This document shows positions 9,670 to 19,505 of a DNA stretch of 64,000 nt, one piece after another (positions within the stretch are counted from its first letter, which is position 1; each line of letters starts with the position of its first letter). The stretch is from Asparagopsis taxiformis. Lineage: Eukaryota > Rhodophyta > Florideophyceae > Bonnemaisoniales > Bonnemaisoniaceae. The notes beneath the pieces are model-generated. The model was not told the DNA's origin. It worked only from the letters and a program-made list of their open reading frames with translations, and ran no database searches. Location: positions 1 through 64,000 of the forward strand of contig JALQPE010001977.1 in the NCBI GenBank assembly GCA_030407315.1. The letters run 5' to 3'. The translations under genes and the position numbers were made by a program.

Positions 9670-12600
9670 GTCACGAGCCACCCACATCGCCTGAACCCTT
9701 ACGTGAAAGGGGGACGACCGACGTCGATGATTGGTCCTCCGCAGGCTCACCGATGAACGAGAGTTACGTAAAGCTCACGGCCGCGAAGGCCAACTCGAGT
9801 CACACGACACCCGACGTGGGGGAAGAAACGAAGTCCGACGGGACGAACGAACCTCACACGAAGAGGAAGCCTCGCAGACGAGCGAGACGCGCTACCCGGA
9901 AGCACGACGCTTCCGAGCGCGAGAAAGCCAAGCACGCGGCTTATACGAAGCGTGTCGACGCAAAAGAAGCCATACGGGCTCATACGGTGAAGCGACGAAT
10001 CGCTAGCGAAGACGCAGACCGCGCGCCGGTCAGGACCGAACCGTTGGTCCTCGACGGGCATACGTGCCTACTTGCGTCGAAGCATTATATCGTATTCGGA
10101 ACGATCGGACTAGACCTCAACGTGATGAGGGCGATTACCATCGCGATGGATACGTGCAGCGGCTACAACTTGATACGAACAAGTTTACTACCCTACGACT
10201 GGGTCGACCGCTGTCTACGTGACGAAGAGCTGCCGAAGCTCGGAGACGCCAACGGGCGACGTTTGCCTATCGAAGGCGCCATCCTGCTTCGTGTCAGGCT
10301 TGGGAACTCGCTATTCCGCGTGAAATTCTTCGTAGCCAACACGCTGGCTGTCCCCGTCATAATGGGCACGTCGTTCATGTCGAAGCATGTCGATGCTATA
10401 CGCTGTCGAGCGCAAACGATCGAGCTCCACCGAGGAGATACGATACCCATTATCGCGGAGGGGGATACGACGACTCCATACGAGGAGGGGGAAGAGACGA
10501 ATCCAAACGTGGAGCCCCCGAAACGCCGCGAGCGTAACGCGGCCGCGAATCGGCCGAGCCGAACGTTCTCGGTTCGCCTGACGAAGTACACGCGTGTACC
10601 GGCGATGTCGCAACGGACCGTCAACGTGACGACGGACGCGACCGGACTCGTGTTCCTCGAACCGAAAGCGTCGGTGCAATTCCGGCATGGGCTGCGCATA
10701 GCCAACGGAGTGGTCGACGTAGGACCGAAAGAGACGTTCTCTATCATCGTGTCGAACTTCACGAAAAAGGACCGCGATTTGCCGAAAGGCGCGACGATTG
10801 CGTACGCGGTACGCTCCCCGTTGGGAATCGTCCCACTCAAACGTGAGGGCGGCGAAGCCCTCGCGAAGGTTTTGAACCTACCGCTAGTCGACGCGACGAC
10901 GCGGACGAATACGAACGGGTTGGGCGACGAAACGCCAGACCCGTTGGTCAACGAAAAGGGGAACGAGCCCGCCACGAATTGGCAGTCGACAATCGATTTG
11001 TCGCACCTCGACGACGAGGATTTGCGAAAGCGCATCAACGAGATGCTAGCCACACATTCGTCAATGTGGACGTGCGGACGCCTCGGCGAAACCAATGCTA
11101 CGGAGCATCGAATCGAACTCGAACCGGGCACGCGGCCCATACGTTCAATGCCCTATCGACAGGGTCCGGCTCTACGTACGATAGCCGAGGAGCAGATCAC
11201 GAAGATGCTCAACGAAGGGGTTATCGAACCCGCGTCCAGCGAATGGGCGTCACCAATCGTGTTGGTGCCGAAGAAGGACGGATCCTTACGTTTCTGTGTC
11301 GACTACAGGCGTTTGAACGCGAAAACGATCGCTGATTCGTACCCGCTTCCTCGTATGGAAGACTGCTTTGATTCGTTGGGCGACGCCGCCATCTTCAGGA
11401 CACTCGATTGTAACGCCGGTTACTGGCAAGTGCCCGTCTCCGCCGATGACCGTGATAAGACAACGTTTACGTCTTTCATGGGAACGTATCGCTACGTGCG
11501 AATGCCATTCGGGCTACGAAATGCCCCCGCTACGTTTCAGCGGACGTTGGACATAATCCTCTCCGGAGTACGTTGGCAATCGTGCCTTGTTTACTTAGAC
11601 GACGTAATCGTCTTTTCGAAAGACCTCGAGTCTCACCTGGGTCACGTTGACCAGGTGCTTTCCCTGCTACGTGCAGCGGGAGTAACGTTAAAGCTCACGA
11701 AGTGCTCGTTCTTTCAACCACGAGTTGACTACCTGGGGCACGTGATCACCCCAGGGAAGCTGCACGTCGCAGCTCGGAACAAGGAAGCCTTTCGTACGGC
11801 TACGTTCCCACGAGACAAGACGCAATGTCGATCGTTTTTGGGCGCGGCCAACGTTTACCGCCGTTTCGTAAAGGCGTATGCCGAGATCGCTCGGCCACTC
11901 AACACGATGTTGAAGAAGGACGCTTCCCCCGATTGGACGAACCCAACGGACGCGCAAACGAATGCGTTCGAAACGTTGAAGACAATACTGGTGTCGCCAC
12001 CAGTATTGCACCTTCCGAAGGCGGGACGTCCGTTCATGATCGATACCGACGCGTCGGCGTATCAGCTGGGAGCTACGTTGCTCCAGCAGCAAAACGAGGA
12101 TAAGCCCAACGAATGGGTGCCGATTGGGTACTGGTCGAAGACCCTTAACGAAACCGAACGTGGTTACTCGGCGACCGAGCGCGAGTGCTACTCCATCGTC
12201 TGGGCGATAACGTCGCTCCGACCCTACGTAGAGGGTCAGCGGTTCACCGTACGTACGGACCACGAAGCCCTACGTTGGCTGATGACGTTGACGGACGCGT
12301 CCGGACGACTACTACGATGGAGGCTACGCGTTGCCGAATTCGATTTCGAAGTTACGTACAGGCCTGGGCGCGTGCACCAGGTACCTGACGCTTTATCACG
12401 TGTGATATCTACGTATGACGACGGTCGGCCCGTCGACGATGACGTACCATCGTACGGGGACGCGGTCCTCGTGACGACTCGCAGTCGGCGACCACCCACA
12501 CGAAATGGGCAGGGGCCATCGACGTCCGCACGTAAAAAGGCAACGAATGCCAGGGGTCACAACGACCCGTCGAACGAGACTCGTGATGAACGAACATCAG

Positions 12601-14198
12601 CCACGACGGCTGGCCACGAGGAACTCGAGTTCAACCGCGACGCGTCGCTCGATGACGTTCTTGACGAGGAACCGGATTTCCTCGACGAACAGCGCGCTGC
12701 TGAAGACGATTCGGCACGCGTGCCACCAGCTGACGTTCAGCTTCCCATTACGAGGGACGAGCTTATCGAAGCCCAACGCGAGGACGCGTTCTGTCAAACG
12801 ATACTGACACGACAGTCCGACACGCAGGACGCTGCATTCTTCGAAGGCCACGATGGCTTACTCCGACGCCGGAACCCTCACGACGAGGAACGTACACAAA
12901 TCGTTGTGCCGGCTTCGTTACGGCCGCGGCTGCTGGAGTTAACGCACCACCACGTCCTCGCTGGACATCCCGGGCAAACGCGTATGTACTATACCCTACG
13001 GAGGACGTACTACTGGCCCGCGATGGCCGCCGACATCCACGCAACGGTACGAAACTGCGTCGGATGTGCGAAGAACCGCGTGAAGCTTCGCAAACGGACG
13101 AACCCGTTACGTTTATTTCCGGCTACGGAGCCGCTGCGAGACCTATGTATCGACATACTAGGTCCGCTTACGAAGACCACGCGTGGTAACCGATTTATCC
13201 TCGTTATAACGGACCGCTTCACGAAGCTAACCAGAGTCGTACCTCTACGAAATATCGATTCCGCCATCGTGGCGAGCGCGTTCGTCAACGCGTGGGTCTT
13301 CTCGTATGGACCCCCACGGACGCTCATAAGCGACAACGGAAAGCAGTTCGCTGCTAAGTTTTTCCAGCGCGTCTGCAACGAAATTGGCGTAACGAACGTC
13401 TTTACGTCGACGTACCACCCCCAAACGAACGGACAGGTGGAGCGCTACAACAGGACGATCCTGGCGATGCTGCGCAATTACGTGAACGAAAAGCAGAACG
13501 ACTGGGATCGATACGCATCGGCGTTAACGTTTGCGTACAACACGCATGTGCATTCGAGCACGGGCACGACGCCCTTCGACTTGATTCTCACGAATCCACC
13601 GCCACCGTTGGCGCTACACACGTCGGTAACGAACCGCGAACTACCCGACGGGGGAGGGCGAGCCACTTACGTTCGTGAGCTCGCCACAACGATGGACAAC
13701 GCGTATCGAACGCTGAAGGCCGCGCAGGCACGTTATAAACGTAACTTCGACAAACGAGTCCGTGTCTCGAATCGAAACATCCGCGCGGGAGAATACGTAT
13801 TCATCGACCCGACGGACGGGACCACGAAGGGCACGAAGCTCGGCAACCACGCGTTGGGACTGTTCCGCGTACTACGTAACGACGTACGGACGTTCGTCAT
13901 CCAACGAGGAGATGTAGTTGAACGTGTCAACTCGGACCGCGTTGCGTACGCGCCAACGCCGGCGAACGCGCCCCCGCCGGAGCCATACGATGCCACTGAG
14001 GCAGACCTCGACAAGAACCGCGACGGTCCGGCGTATGTAGTAGACGACCTACTCAAACATCGCGTAAACGAAGATGGCACCCTAGACTTCCTCGTGAAGT
14101 GGGTCGGGTATCGTACCCCTACGTGGGAGCCCCGCCGGAACGTATCCGAAGAGAGCGTCTTTCGATACTTCGCACGCGTGCGACGAGCAACAACGTGA
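9609..14198 (+). CDS. pol: pol polyprotein: protease, RT, RNase H, integrase, chromodomain
   Basis: An uninterrupted frame of about 1530 codons in the -1 frame relative to the end of gag. It has no ATG near its start (codon 9609 is GTG), so expression by -1 frameshifting from gag is likely. In order: aspartic protease (MDTCSG, Asp about residue 181; VIMGTSF flank); reverse transcriptase with VDYRRLN and the catalytic YLDD (residue 662); RNase H (DTDAS near 812, TDHEALRWL); integrase with an HHCC zinc finger (from about 1112, CVGCAK) and the catalytic triad Asp1182, Asp1242, Glu1278 (35 residues between the last two); and a C-terminal chromodomain (about 1476-1525, FLVKWVGY...TWEP). The chromodomain places the element among chromoviruses, which use it to target chromatin. 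All catalytic residues are present, so the pol may still be functional. Confidence 0.95.
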   Translation: MGSRRRRVERPRARKRPGDVGHEPPTSPEPLRERGTTDVDDWSSAGSPMNESYVKLTAAKANSSHTTPDVGEETKSDGTNEPHTKRKPRRRARRATRKHDASEREKAKHAAYTKRVDAKEAIRAHTVKRRIASEDADRAPVRTEPLVLDGHTCLLASKHYIVFGTIGLDLNVMRAITIAMDTCSGYNLIRTSLLPYDWVDRCLRDEELPKLGDANGRRLPIEGAILLRVRLGNSLFRVKFFVANTLAVPVIMGTSFMSKHVDAIRCRAQTIELHRGDTIPIIAEGDTTTPYEEGEETNPNVEPPKRRERNAAANRPSRTFSVRLTKYTRVPAMSQRTVNVTTDATGLVFLEPKASVQFRHGLRIANGVVDVGPKETFSIIVSNFTKKDRDLPKGATIAYAVRSPLGIVPLKREGGEALAKVLNLPLVDATTRTNTNGLGDETPDPLVNEKGNEPATNWQSTIDLSHLDDEDLRKRINEMLATHSSMWTCGRLGETNATEHRIELEPGTRPIRSMPYRQGPALRTIAEEQITKMLNEGVIEPASSEWASPIVLVPKKDGSLRFCVDYRRLNAKTIADSYPLPRMEDCFDSLGDAAIFRTLDCNAGYWQVPVSADDRDKTTFTSFMGTYRYVRMPFGLRNAPATFQRTLDIILSGVRWQSCLVYLDDVIVFSKDLESHLGHVDQVLSLLRAAGVTLKLTKCSFFQPRVDYLGHVITPGKLHVAARNKEAFRTATFPRDKTQCRSFLGAANVYRRFVKAYAEIARPLNTMLKKDASPDWTNPTDAQTNAFETLKTILVSPPVLHLPKAGRPFMIDTDASAYQLGATLLQQQNEDKPNEWVPIGYWSKTLNETERGYSATERECYSIVWAITSLRPYVEGQRFTVRTDHEALRWLMTLTDASGRLLRWRLRVAEFDFEVTYRPGRVHQVPDALSRVISTYDDGRPVDDDVPSYGDAVLVTTRSRRPPTRNGQGPSTSARKKATNARGHNDPSNETRDERTSATTAGHEELEFNRDASLDDVLDEEPDFLDEQRAAEDDSARVPPADVQLPITRDELIEAQREDAFCQTILTRQSDTQDAAFFEGHDGLLRRRNPHDEERTQIVVPASLRPRLLELTHHHVLAGHPGQTRMYYTLRRTYYWPAMAADIHATVRNCVGCAKNRVKLRKRTNPLRLFPATEPLRDLCIDILGPLTKTTRGNRFILVITDRFTKLTRVVPLRNIDSAIVASAFVNAWVFSYGPPRTLISDNGKQFAAKFFQRVCNEIGVTNVFTSTYHPQTNGQVERYNRTILAMLRNYVNEKQNDWDRYASALTFAYNTHVHSSTGTTPFDLILTNPPPPLALHTSVTNRELPDGGGRATYVRELATTMDNAYRTLKAAQARYKRNFDKRVRVSNRNIRAGEYVFIDPTDGTTKGTKLGNHALGLFRVLRNDVRTFVIQRGDVVERVNSDRVAYAPTPANAPPPEPYDATEADLDKNRDGPAYVVDDLLKHRVNEDGTLDFLVKWVGYRTPTWEPRRNVSEESVFRYFARVRRATT

Positions 14199-16681
14199 AA
14201 GGCCACGACGGCCCCCGCAAACGCACACGAGCGTTGGATTTAGCGCACGCGTACGCGACGTTGCACGTTGCAACAAACGAAGGCGACGAGCCGCACAAAC
14301 GAGAAGCGAAGGCACAACGAGTGGCCGGGACGTCCACCCTTGCGTTAGGGGGGGGCGCGATGCGTGCTAGAGCCGTCGCTCTTTTCGTTTCCGACACCAT
14401 ACGTTGGTGGAGGCACGAGCGCCAACGAAAGATTGGACGACGAGTCCACGCGCGGACGATTCACACGATGTGAAGAGCCACGACTGGCTCGACAGTGTTG
14501 ACCGCCCCACGGGCAAAGGTGACGACACCATGGGCCACGGACGGACAACACGTCAGATTTTTCGCGCGAAAAATTATGCTTGGGCCAGCGGGCCATGGAC
14601 GCACGGTACGAAAAATCGGGTCGATTACAGTGCGCTAATCCGGCCAAATCTCGGGACATGCGTGCCCCGAAAATTTCGTAAATTTGGCATGTCACGTGAG
14701 CCATCGTACGTCCCCGTGGACAGCCGCTGACAACGAGTCGCATCGACCAACGAGGCCAACGCCAACAGCTCGCGAGCTAACGGCAACGTAACGCCGGAAG
14801 GCGGAGAAACGACGTAGGACGGACGCGTCCCCAACGAAGATGGCAACGGCCTCATTACGAAACTTCACGCACGAAGCGGAACGAAGCTATACGTTAGCCG
14901 ACGAACAAGACCAACGGGTCTCAGCGCACGAAGCGCGCGAGTAAAGCGTGCGAACGACGAGCCAACGAGGCCGCGACGACGGACGGCGAACCGAATCGCC
15001 ATCGTGAGGCACGACGCCGAACACGGTAGCCACGTACGGCAACCACGGAACGACACAACGGTGTCCTGCCACGCGGGCATAACGAATGACGCGCGAAAGC
15101 GAAAAGCCCGCCGGCTAGTCGAAACGCACGAGCAAACCCGAAAGGGGTTGACCACGTACGGTCACGAAGACTAAGACGCGCACGTCCGCGTCGCAACCGT
15201 AAAGCTAACGAAGCTTCAACTTCGTACGCATTCGAAGGCGCACGCGCCACCGGCCACGTCGGCCAGGAGACGAGCGTACGCGGACGTCGCTAACGATAAC
15301 GACGTACACTACGGGTCGAACACACGAAACGAAATACGAATACGCGACGGCGTACAAGCTGGTAGCCAACGTAAACGGCACAGCTGAAGGCAACGAGCCG
15401 ACGAAAGGCTGGCTCACGTAGCAGCCTCAAACGCCCGCGGGCATGCGAAACGACTTCGTCAATCGCGTCCCCGTCGGGTTCGCAAGTCGAATAAACGAAA
15501 TTACGCAACGGCGTAGAGGGCGAGCATTACGTATGCCCAGGTGCACGTCGCACCACATAACGGATGAGCTAACGAAACGCTCCTCGGACGCCGCGGCGAA
15601 CGACGCCACCACGCGAAGCGGACTAGCGCAACGATTGCGCCACCGGCTAACGGGAAGCTGCGGGAACGTGAAGCGCGACGGCGCTAACGGTGTTAACGGC
15701 TATACGAAAAGCCAAGCCCGCCGGCAAAGACGTTGTCAACGGAACCGCGACGCACCACGACGCACTGCCGCGTACACGCAACGGCGTGAAACGTCAAGCC
15801 AACTCACGCGCGAGTCGGCCCGACGTTTGGCGAATTTTCCGTCCAGCTCATCGGAGCAAAATTAAAATTGGCACCGACGTGCTACGTGCCAAAGAGCTCG
15901 AATGTTCAACGGAATTCGACACCCGACGGGGTTATCCGCACGAGAAACGACAGCGGAAACGAATTCCGAGATAGTTACAAAATGATAACGCCACTGGCCA
16001 ACGTGAAGCGGCGGGAACGTGAAGCGCGACGGCGCTAATGACGTCAATGGCTATACGAAAAGCCAAGCCCGCCGGCAACCACGTCGTCAGCGAAACCGCA
16101 ACGTACTGCGACGAATTGCTGCGTACACGCCACGGCGTAGAACGTCAAACCGACTCACGCGCGAGCCGGTCTGACGTTCGACGAATTTTTCGCCCAGCTC
16201 ATCGGAGCAAATTAAAATTGGCACCGACGTGCTACGTGCCAAAGAGCTCGAATGCTCAACGGAATTCGACACCCGACGGGGTTATCCGCACGAGAAACGA
16301 CGGCGGAAACGATTTTCGAGTTAGTTACTAAATGATACGCACGCCAACGGGCTCTACGATCGAGGTTAACGTACCACTCGCAGTGAAAAGCCGCCGCTTT
16401 GCCGAATAGTTGCGTATGTTGCGAACCTGCCAACGGGCACGCGCCGCCGCGAACTCGAAGCACGGGCTACGTAAGCCATACGACACCCGACGGGGTAGAC
16501 GCCACAACAAAAAATTGTGGGGAGGGGCTTAACGCTAACCCCTCCCCCGCTGCAGACGACCTGCTAAACGAGAATTGCGAAGCTCAACGGAGCCATGCGA
16601 TTACGAAAAGAAACAAAACGAAGTTTACGAAGTAACATGATGCTAGAGCCGACGTGGCCTACGAACTAACCTAGGAACGAC
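14199..16681 (+). other. Non-coding internal region of the inner element downstream of pol
   Basis: No supported gene on either strand, although CpG-rich sequence leaves several short open frames. At 14321-14337 a 17-bp sequence (gtggccgggacgtccac) and a following G-rich tract repeat the sequence found just before the 3' LTR (19472-19503). The 3' half contains the 326-bp tandem repeat. The region could be a long 3' untranslated part of the pol transcript and the downstream flank of the antisense gene. Confidence 0.6.
15661..16337 (+). repeat. Tandem repeat, two 326-bp copies at 351-bp spacing
   Basis: 15661-15986 and 16012-16337 align over their whole length with scattered substitutions; both begin CGGGAACGTGAAGCGCGACG and end near AATGATA, with 25 bases between. 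Short open frames in both copies are similar because of this duplication, not because they are genes. A weaker partial third unit may follow (cgacacccgacgggg at about 16479). Confidence 0.85.
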
Positions 16682-18910
16682 CTAGTAGCGACGAGAACGC
16701 TTGCCCGCAGGGTCATACGGACCAGGGCCTTCGCCGCGGCTATCGTGGCTGCGGCTGCGACTGGGCTGAACGAAGCCCGGCGCGTACGGATCGACGGTCT
16801 GCGTGACCACGGGGGCTCGCTCGCGACGCGACGCGGGATCCCTAGCGTAAGGATCCGCAGTCCCGTGACTGCGCGTATCCGAAGGGCGCGCCGAAGCGGG
16901 GTCGCGTGGCAGGTACGCCGCTGCGTGACCATACCCGACGGGGTCGCCGAAGCCGCCGCCACTCGCGTAACCGTAAGGTTCATTACGAACGCCAACGGGC
17001 GGCGCGTAACTACGAGTCGCCGCGGCGAGACGCTCGGAAATCGCGCGTTCCGTTGCCAAGCGGGCAGTCAGGTCCAACGTCTGGGCCCTGAACTCTTCGG
17101 CTGCGCGAGCCACGGACGAGATGAGGGAACGAATAACCCAGCCGTCCGCACGAGGCGGAGCGGCCATCGACGTACCGAGAAGCCGACGGGCATCCTCATC
17201 GGAGACGCGGTCGTCCAGGCTCACGAAGCGTGGCGCGCGCTCGGCCGGCGTGGCCACATCCGGACGACTGACGCGGGCAACGTTGCCCCCTCCCGTAGCC
17301 TCGCGTGGCACGATCTCTCGAGGATCCGGCGCACGCGGCGCTTCGTTTTCATGGCCACGACGGCCAGAACGCGTCCCACGGGGGCGCTCGTTGCCCCCGA
17401 GGCCGCCGAAATAACCGGTACGATTGCCACGACGGCGTTCGGAACGGGAAGCGACCCGCGGCACGTAAGCCCCATCGCTACGCACGGAGACGAACTCCTG
17501 GTTATCGCCGCTTGCGTAATCGGGACGTATAACCCGATACTCCGGCCCCAACGCAAGGGCGCCGCGAGCCTCAGCCAACGCGCTGGTAACGGAGACGAAC
17601 GTGTCAGAACCGACCACCGGGATTGCACGAAGCATCTCGTAGTCGGCCAGGAAGTCCAACGTGGACTCCGGCAGCAGGCACGCGCGCCCGAACACACGAC
17701 GTTCCACGAACAGCGAGCATGCGAGAATCGCTGTGTGTTCGATATCCACGGCCATGAGGAAACGTTCCTTCACGGGGGCAGGCGCGTCCTTCACGGCATC
17801 GGTAAAGTAGTGCACCACGCGTGGTAGCAACGTGGACGACCCACGGGGGTACGGAAACTCCTCCACTACTTCCGGCAACGGCGGGAAGTAGAGTTCGCTC
17901 GGGATGACCCACGGAGCCGACGCGTGCGATACGCGGTAATCGTCCGCGTTCGCGTGACCGAGCGCGAAATGGTCATCGTACGACACCAAGCTCTTGGATA
18001 TGACGCTCAACGAAAGAGCAGTCTTCCATTCGGCACGTTGCCTTTCGGAAAGTGTCCGCGGACACACGAAGACGGACGCCACCGAGATGAATGGCGGTTC
18101 CTCGGGCGTCCCCTTCCACAGGAACGCGTCCATACGATCGATGTAGATCGCGTCGTTGACGTCACGCAACCACGAGCGGTCGCAACGTATCGACGCCGGG
18201 ATCTGGTAACGTTCCGATCCCGGTGGCCCGTTGGCGAAACGACGCCCGGCTGCCCGCCCCCACGTATCCTCGGCGGAACGCATGTAGTCGACAACCGCGC
18301 GGGTGTCTAGACGATCTTTTGCCAACGTGGCGAGATCGTCATCCGTGATACCCACGCGGGGCAACGCAGCCCATGCGTGGGTCAAGACGCCTACGTTTAG
18401 CGCCGCACCGCCACGTGAGGCGGTGCCGACTGTCCCAACGGGGTCACCACCCTCCGGCGAGGGATCCTGGCGAGGGGAACGCGGCGAGCCATCATGACGA
18501 GGCACTCCCGTGCGGGCCGCCGCCACAGCACGACGCGAACGAGCGGCCGCTGCCATCGCGGCTACACCCATCGACGGGGCCGCGGCATCCGGAATGACGG
18601 GTGACGAATTCCCCGAGTCGGACGCCGTTGCGTCATCATCACGTGGGGCATCGGCCCTAGCAGCCTCGGCAGGCGTCACGGAAGCCACCAGGCGAGACGG
18701 AGCCATCGGGCGAGACGAAGAGGCGACGGCCTGAGAAGCAACGGCTTCTCCCGCCCTAACGGATGGGGCGGGAGCGACGGACGCTTCCGTCGCTGGCGCC
18801 GCACCGGCTCCGACGAGGGAGGGAGCGCCCTGCGAAGGGTTCCTCGCTCCACCTCCAGCAGAGCCGGCGGGCCGCGGAGTGTTAGCATCGGTACTACGAG
18901 TCGTAACCAT
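16682..18910 (-). CDS. Antisense accessory gene carried by the inner retrotransposon, unknown function
   Basis: A 742-codon frame on the strand opposite to gag-pol, between pol and the 3' LTR. I do not recognise the protein. From the ATG at 18910: an Ala/Ser/Pro-rich disordered region (about residues 10-180), a globular domain without low complexity (about 195-490, rich in aromatic and acidic residues, with WVIPSELYFPPLPEV and VCPRTLSERQRAEWK), an Arg/Gly-rich linker, a helical coiled-coil-like stretch (about 615-665), and an Arg/Ser/Tyr-rich basic tail ending KRSRRY. The frame stays open 48 codons upstream of the ATG to 19054 and there encodes a strongly hydrophobic 20-residue stretch without any ATG. 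A TATA-like box lies 63 bp before that upstream limit. Gene-like length in otherwise decayed surroundings argues it is translated; a shadow of the plus strand is unlikely because plus-strand frames are shorter. Antisense genes are known in some plant gypsy elements; homology to those was not testable. Confidence 0.75.
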   Translation of the reverse strand: MVTTRSTDANTPRPAGSAGGGARNPSQGAPSLVGAGAAPATEASVAPAPSVRAGEAVASQAVASSSRPMAPSRLVASVTPAEAARADAPRDDDATASDSGNSSPVIPDAAAPSMGVAAMAAAARSRRAVAAARTGVPRHDGSPRSPRQDPSPEGGDPVGTVGTASRGGAALNVGVLTHAWAALPRVGITDDDLATLAKDRLDTRAVVDYMRSAEDTWGRAAGRRFANGPPGSERYQIPASIRCDRSWLRDVNDAIYIDRMDAFLWKGTPEEPPFISVASVFVCPRTLSERQRAEWKTALSLSVISKSLVSYDDHFALGHANADDYRVSHASAPWVIPSELYFPPLPEVVEEFPYPRGSSTLLPRVVHYFTDAVKDAPAPVKERFLMAVDIEHTAILACSLFVERRVFGRACLLPESTLDFLADYEMLRAIPVVGSDTFVSVTSALAEARGALALGPEYRVIRPDYASGDNQEFVSVRSDGAYVPRVASRSERRRGNRTGYFGGLGGNERPRGTRSGRRGHENEAPRAPDPREIVPREATGGGNVARVSRPDVATPAERAPRFVSLDDRVSDEDARRLLGTSMAAPPRADGWVIRSLISSVARAAEEFRAQTLDLTARLATERAISERLAAATRSYAPPVGVRNEPYGYASGGGFGDPVGYGHAAAYLPRDPASARPSDTRSHGTADPYARDPASRRERAPVVTQTVDPYAPGFVQPSRSRSHDSRGEGPGPYDPAGKRSRRY

Positions 18911-19116
18911 CGTGGTTACGCTGTACACGATAATTACGACGAGTGCAACGAGCACGACGACGAGAGCCACGCGGGCTAGACGAAACAAGAGAACGAAAGG
19001 AACGGAGGTAGTAGTACCCAGCGGGGGAAAGAGGTAAGGGAGAACGAAAGGCAACGGCCTGGATGACGATGGTGAGAGGAAGGGTGAGCGACGATCGCTA
19101 TCACGTTAAGCCGCGG

Positions 19117-19125
19117 CTTAAATAA
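19117..19125 (-). promoter_or_regulatory. TATA-like box for the antisense gene
   Basis: The minus strand reads TTATTTAAG, preceded by GG and followed by CCGCGG. It lies 63 bp before the upstream limit of the open frame (19054) and 207 bp before the first ATG (18910). The 63-bp spacing resembles that of host genes in this window, which makes the hydrophobic upstream segment part of the predicted transcript. Confidence 0.4.
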
Positions 19126-19490
19126 CCTTCGGACGACCGTTGTCGTAATGCCCGCTGGCAGATTCACGAAAGGGCCGCGGCCTGCGCACGTATCGCGCTG
19201 AATTGAAGCACACCCGCGTGGTGGAATTGGACACTGCATTCGTTGCAGGGAAACGCCTAAGCGAGGCATTGACGAACGATGACAACGGGCGGGCCTCGAT
19301 GATTACGAAAGAGCCGGAGCGCACGCGCGCGCTCCGGCGCCGTGGCGATTCGATCAGCCAACCGGGCCGCGTACGTTTAAACCAGATTTTTCGGGACAAC
19401 TGCCACGTCCGCAGTTGTACCCGAAAAGGCGCCATGGCCCCGTGTCTCAGGCGCGTCCTGACGGGCCTCGCGTGGCCGGGACGTCCACGT

Positions 19491-19505
19491 GTGGGGGTGG
19501 GGCTG
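19491..19505 (+). promoter_or_regulatory. Polypurine tract of the inner element
   Basis: G-rich run GTGGGGGTGGGGCTG directly abuts the TG start of the 3' LTR, where plus-strand DNA synthesis of LTR retrotransposons is primed. Confidence 0.7.

Noticed and set aside
15443..16331. Several plus-strand frames that look alike (15690-15974 and 16038-16331)
   Set aside because: Their similarity comes from the underlying 326-bp tandem repeat; the two frames diverge by frameshift within the units and have no protein character.
16745..17827. Plus-strand 360-codon frame in the inner element
   Set aside because: It lies entirely opposite the 742-codon antisense gene, has a skewed Arg/Thr/Ala-rich composition and no motif; it is a shadow caused by CpG-rich codons.
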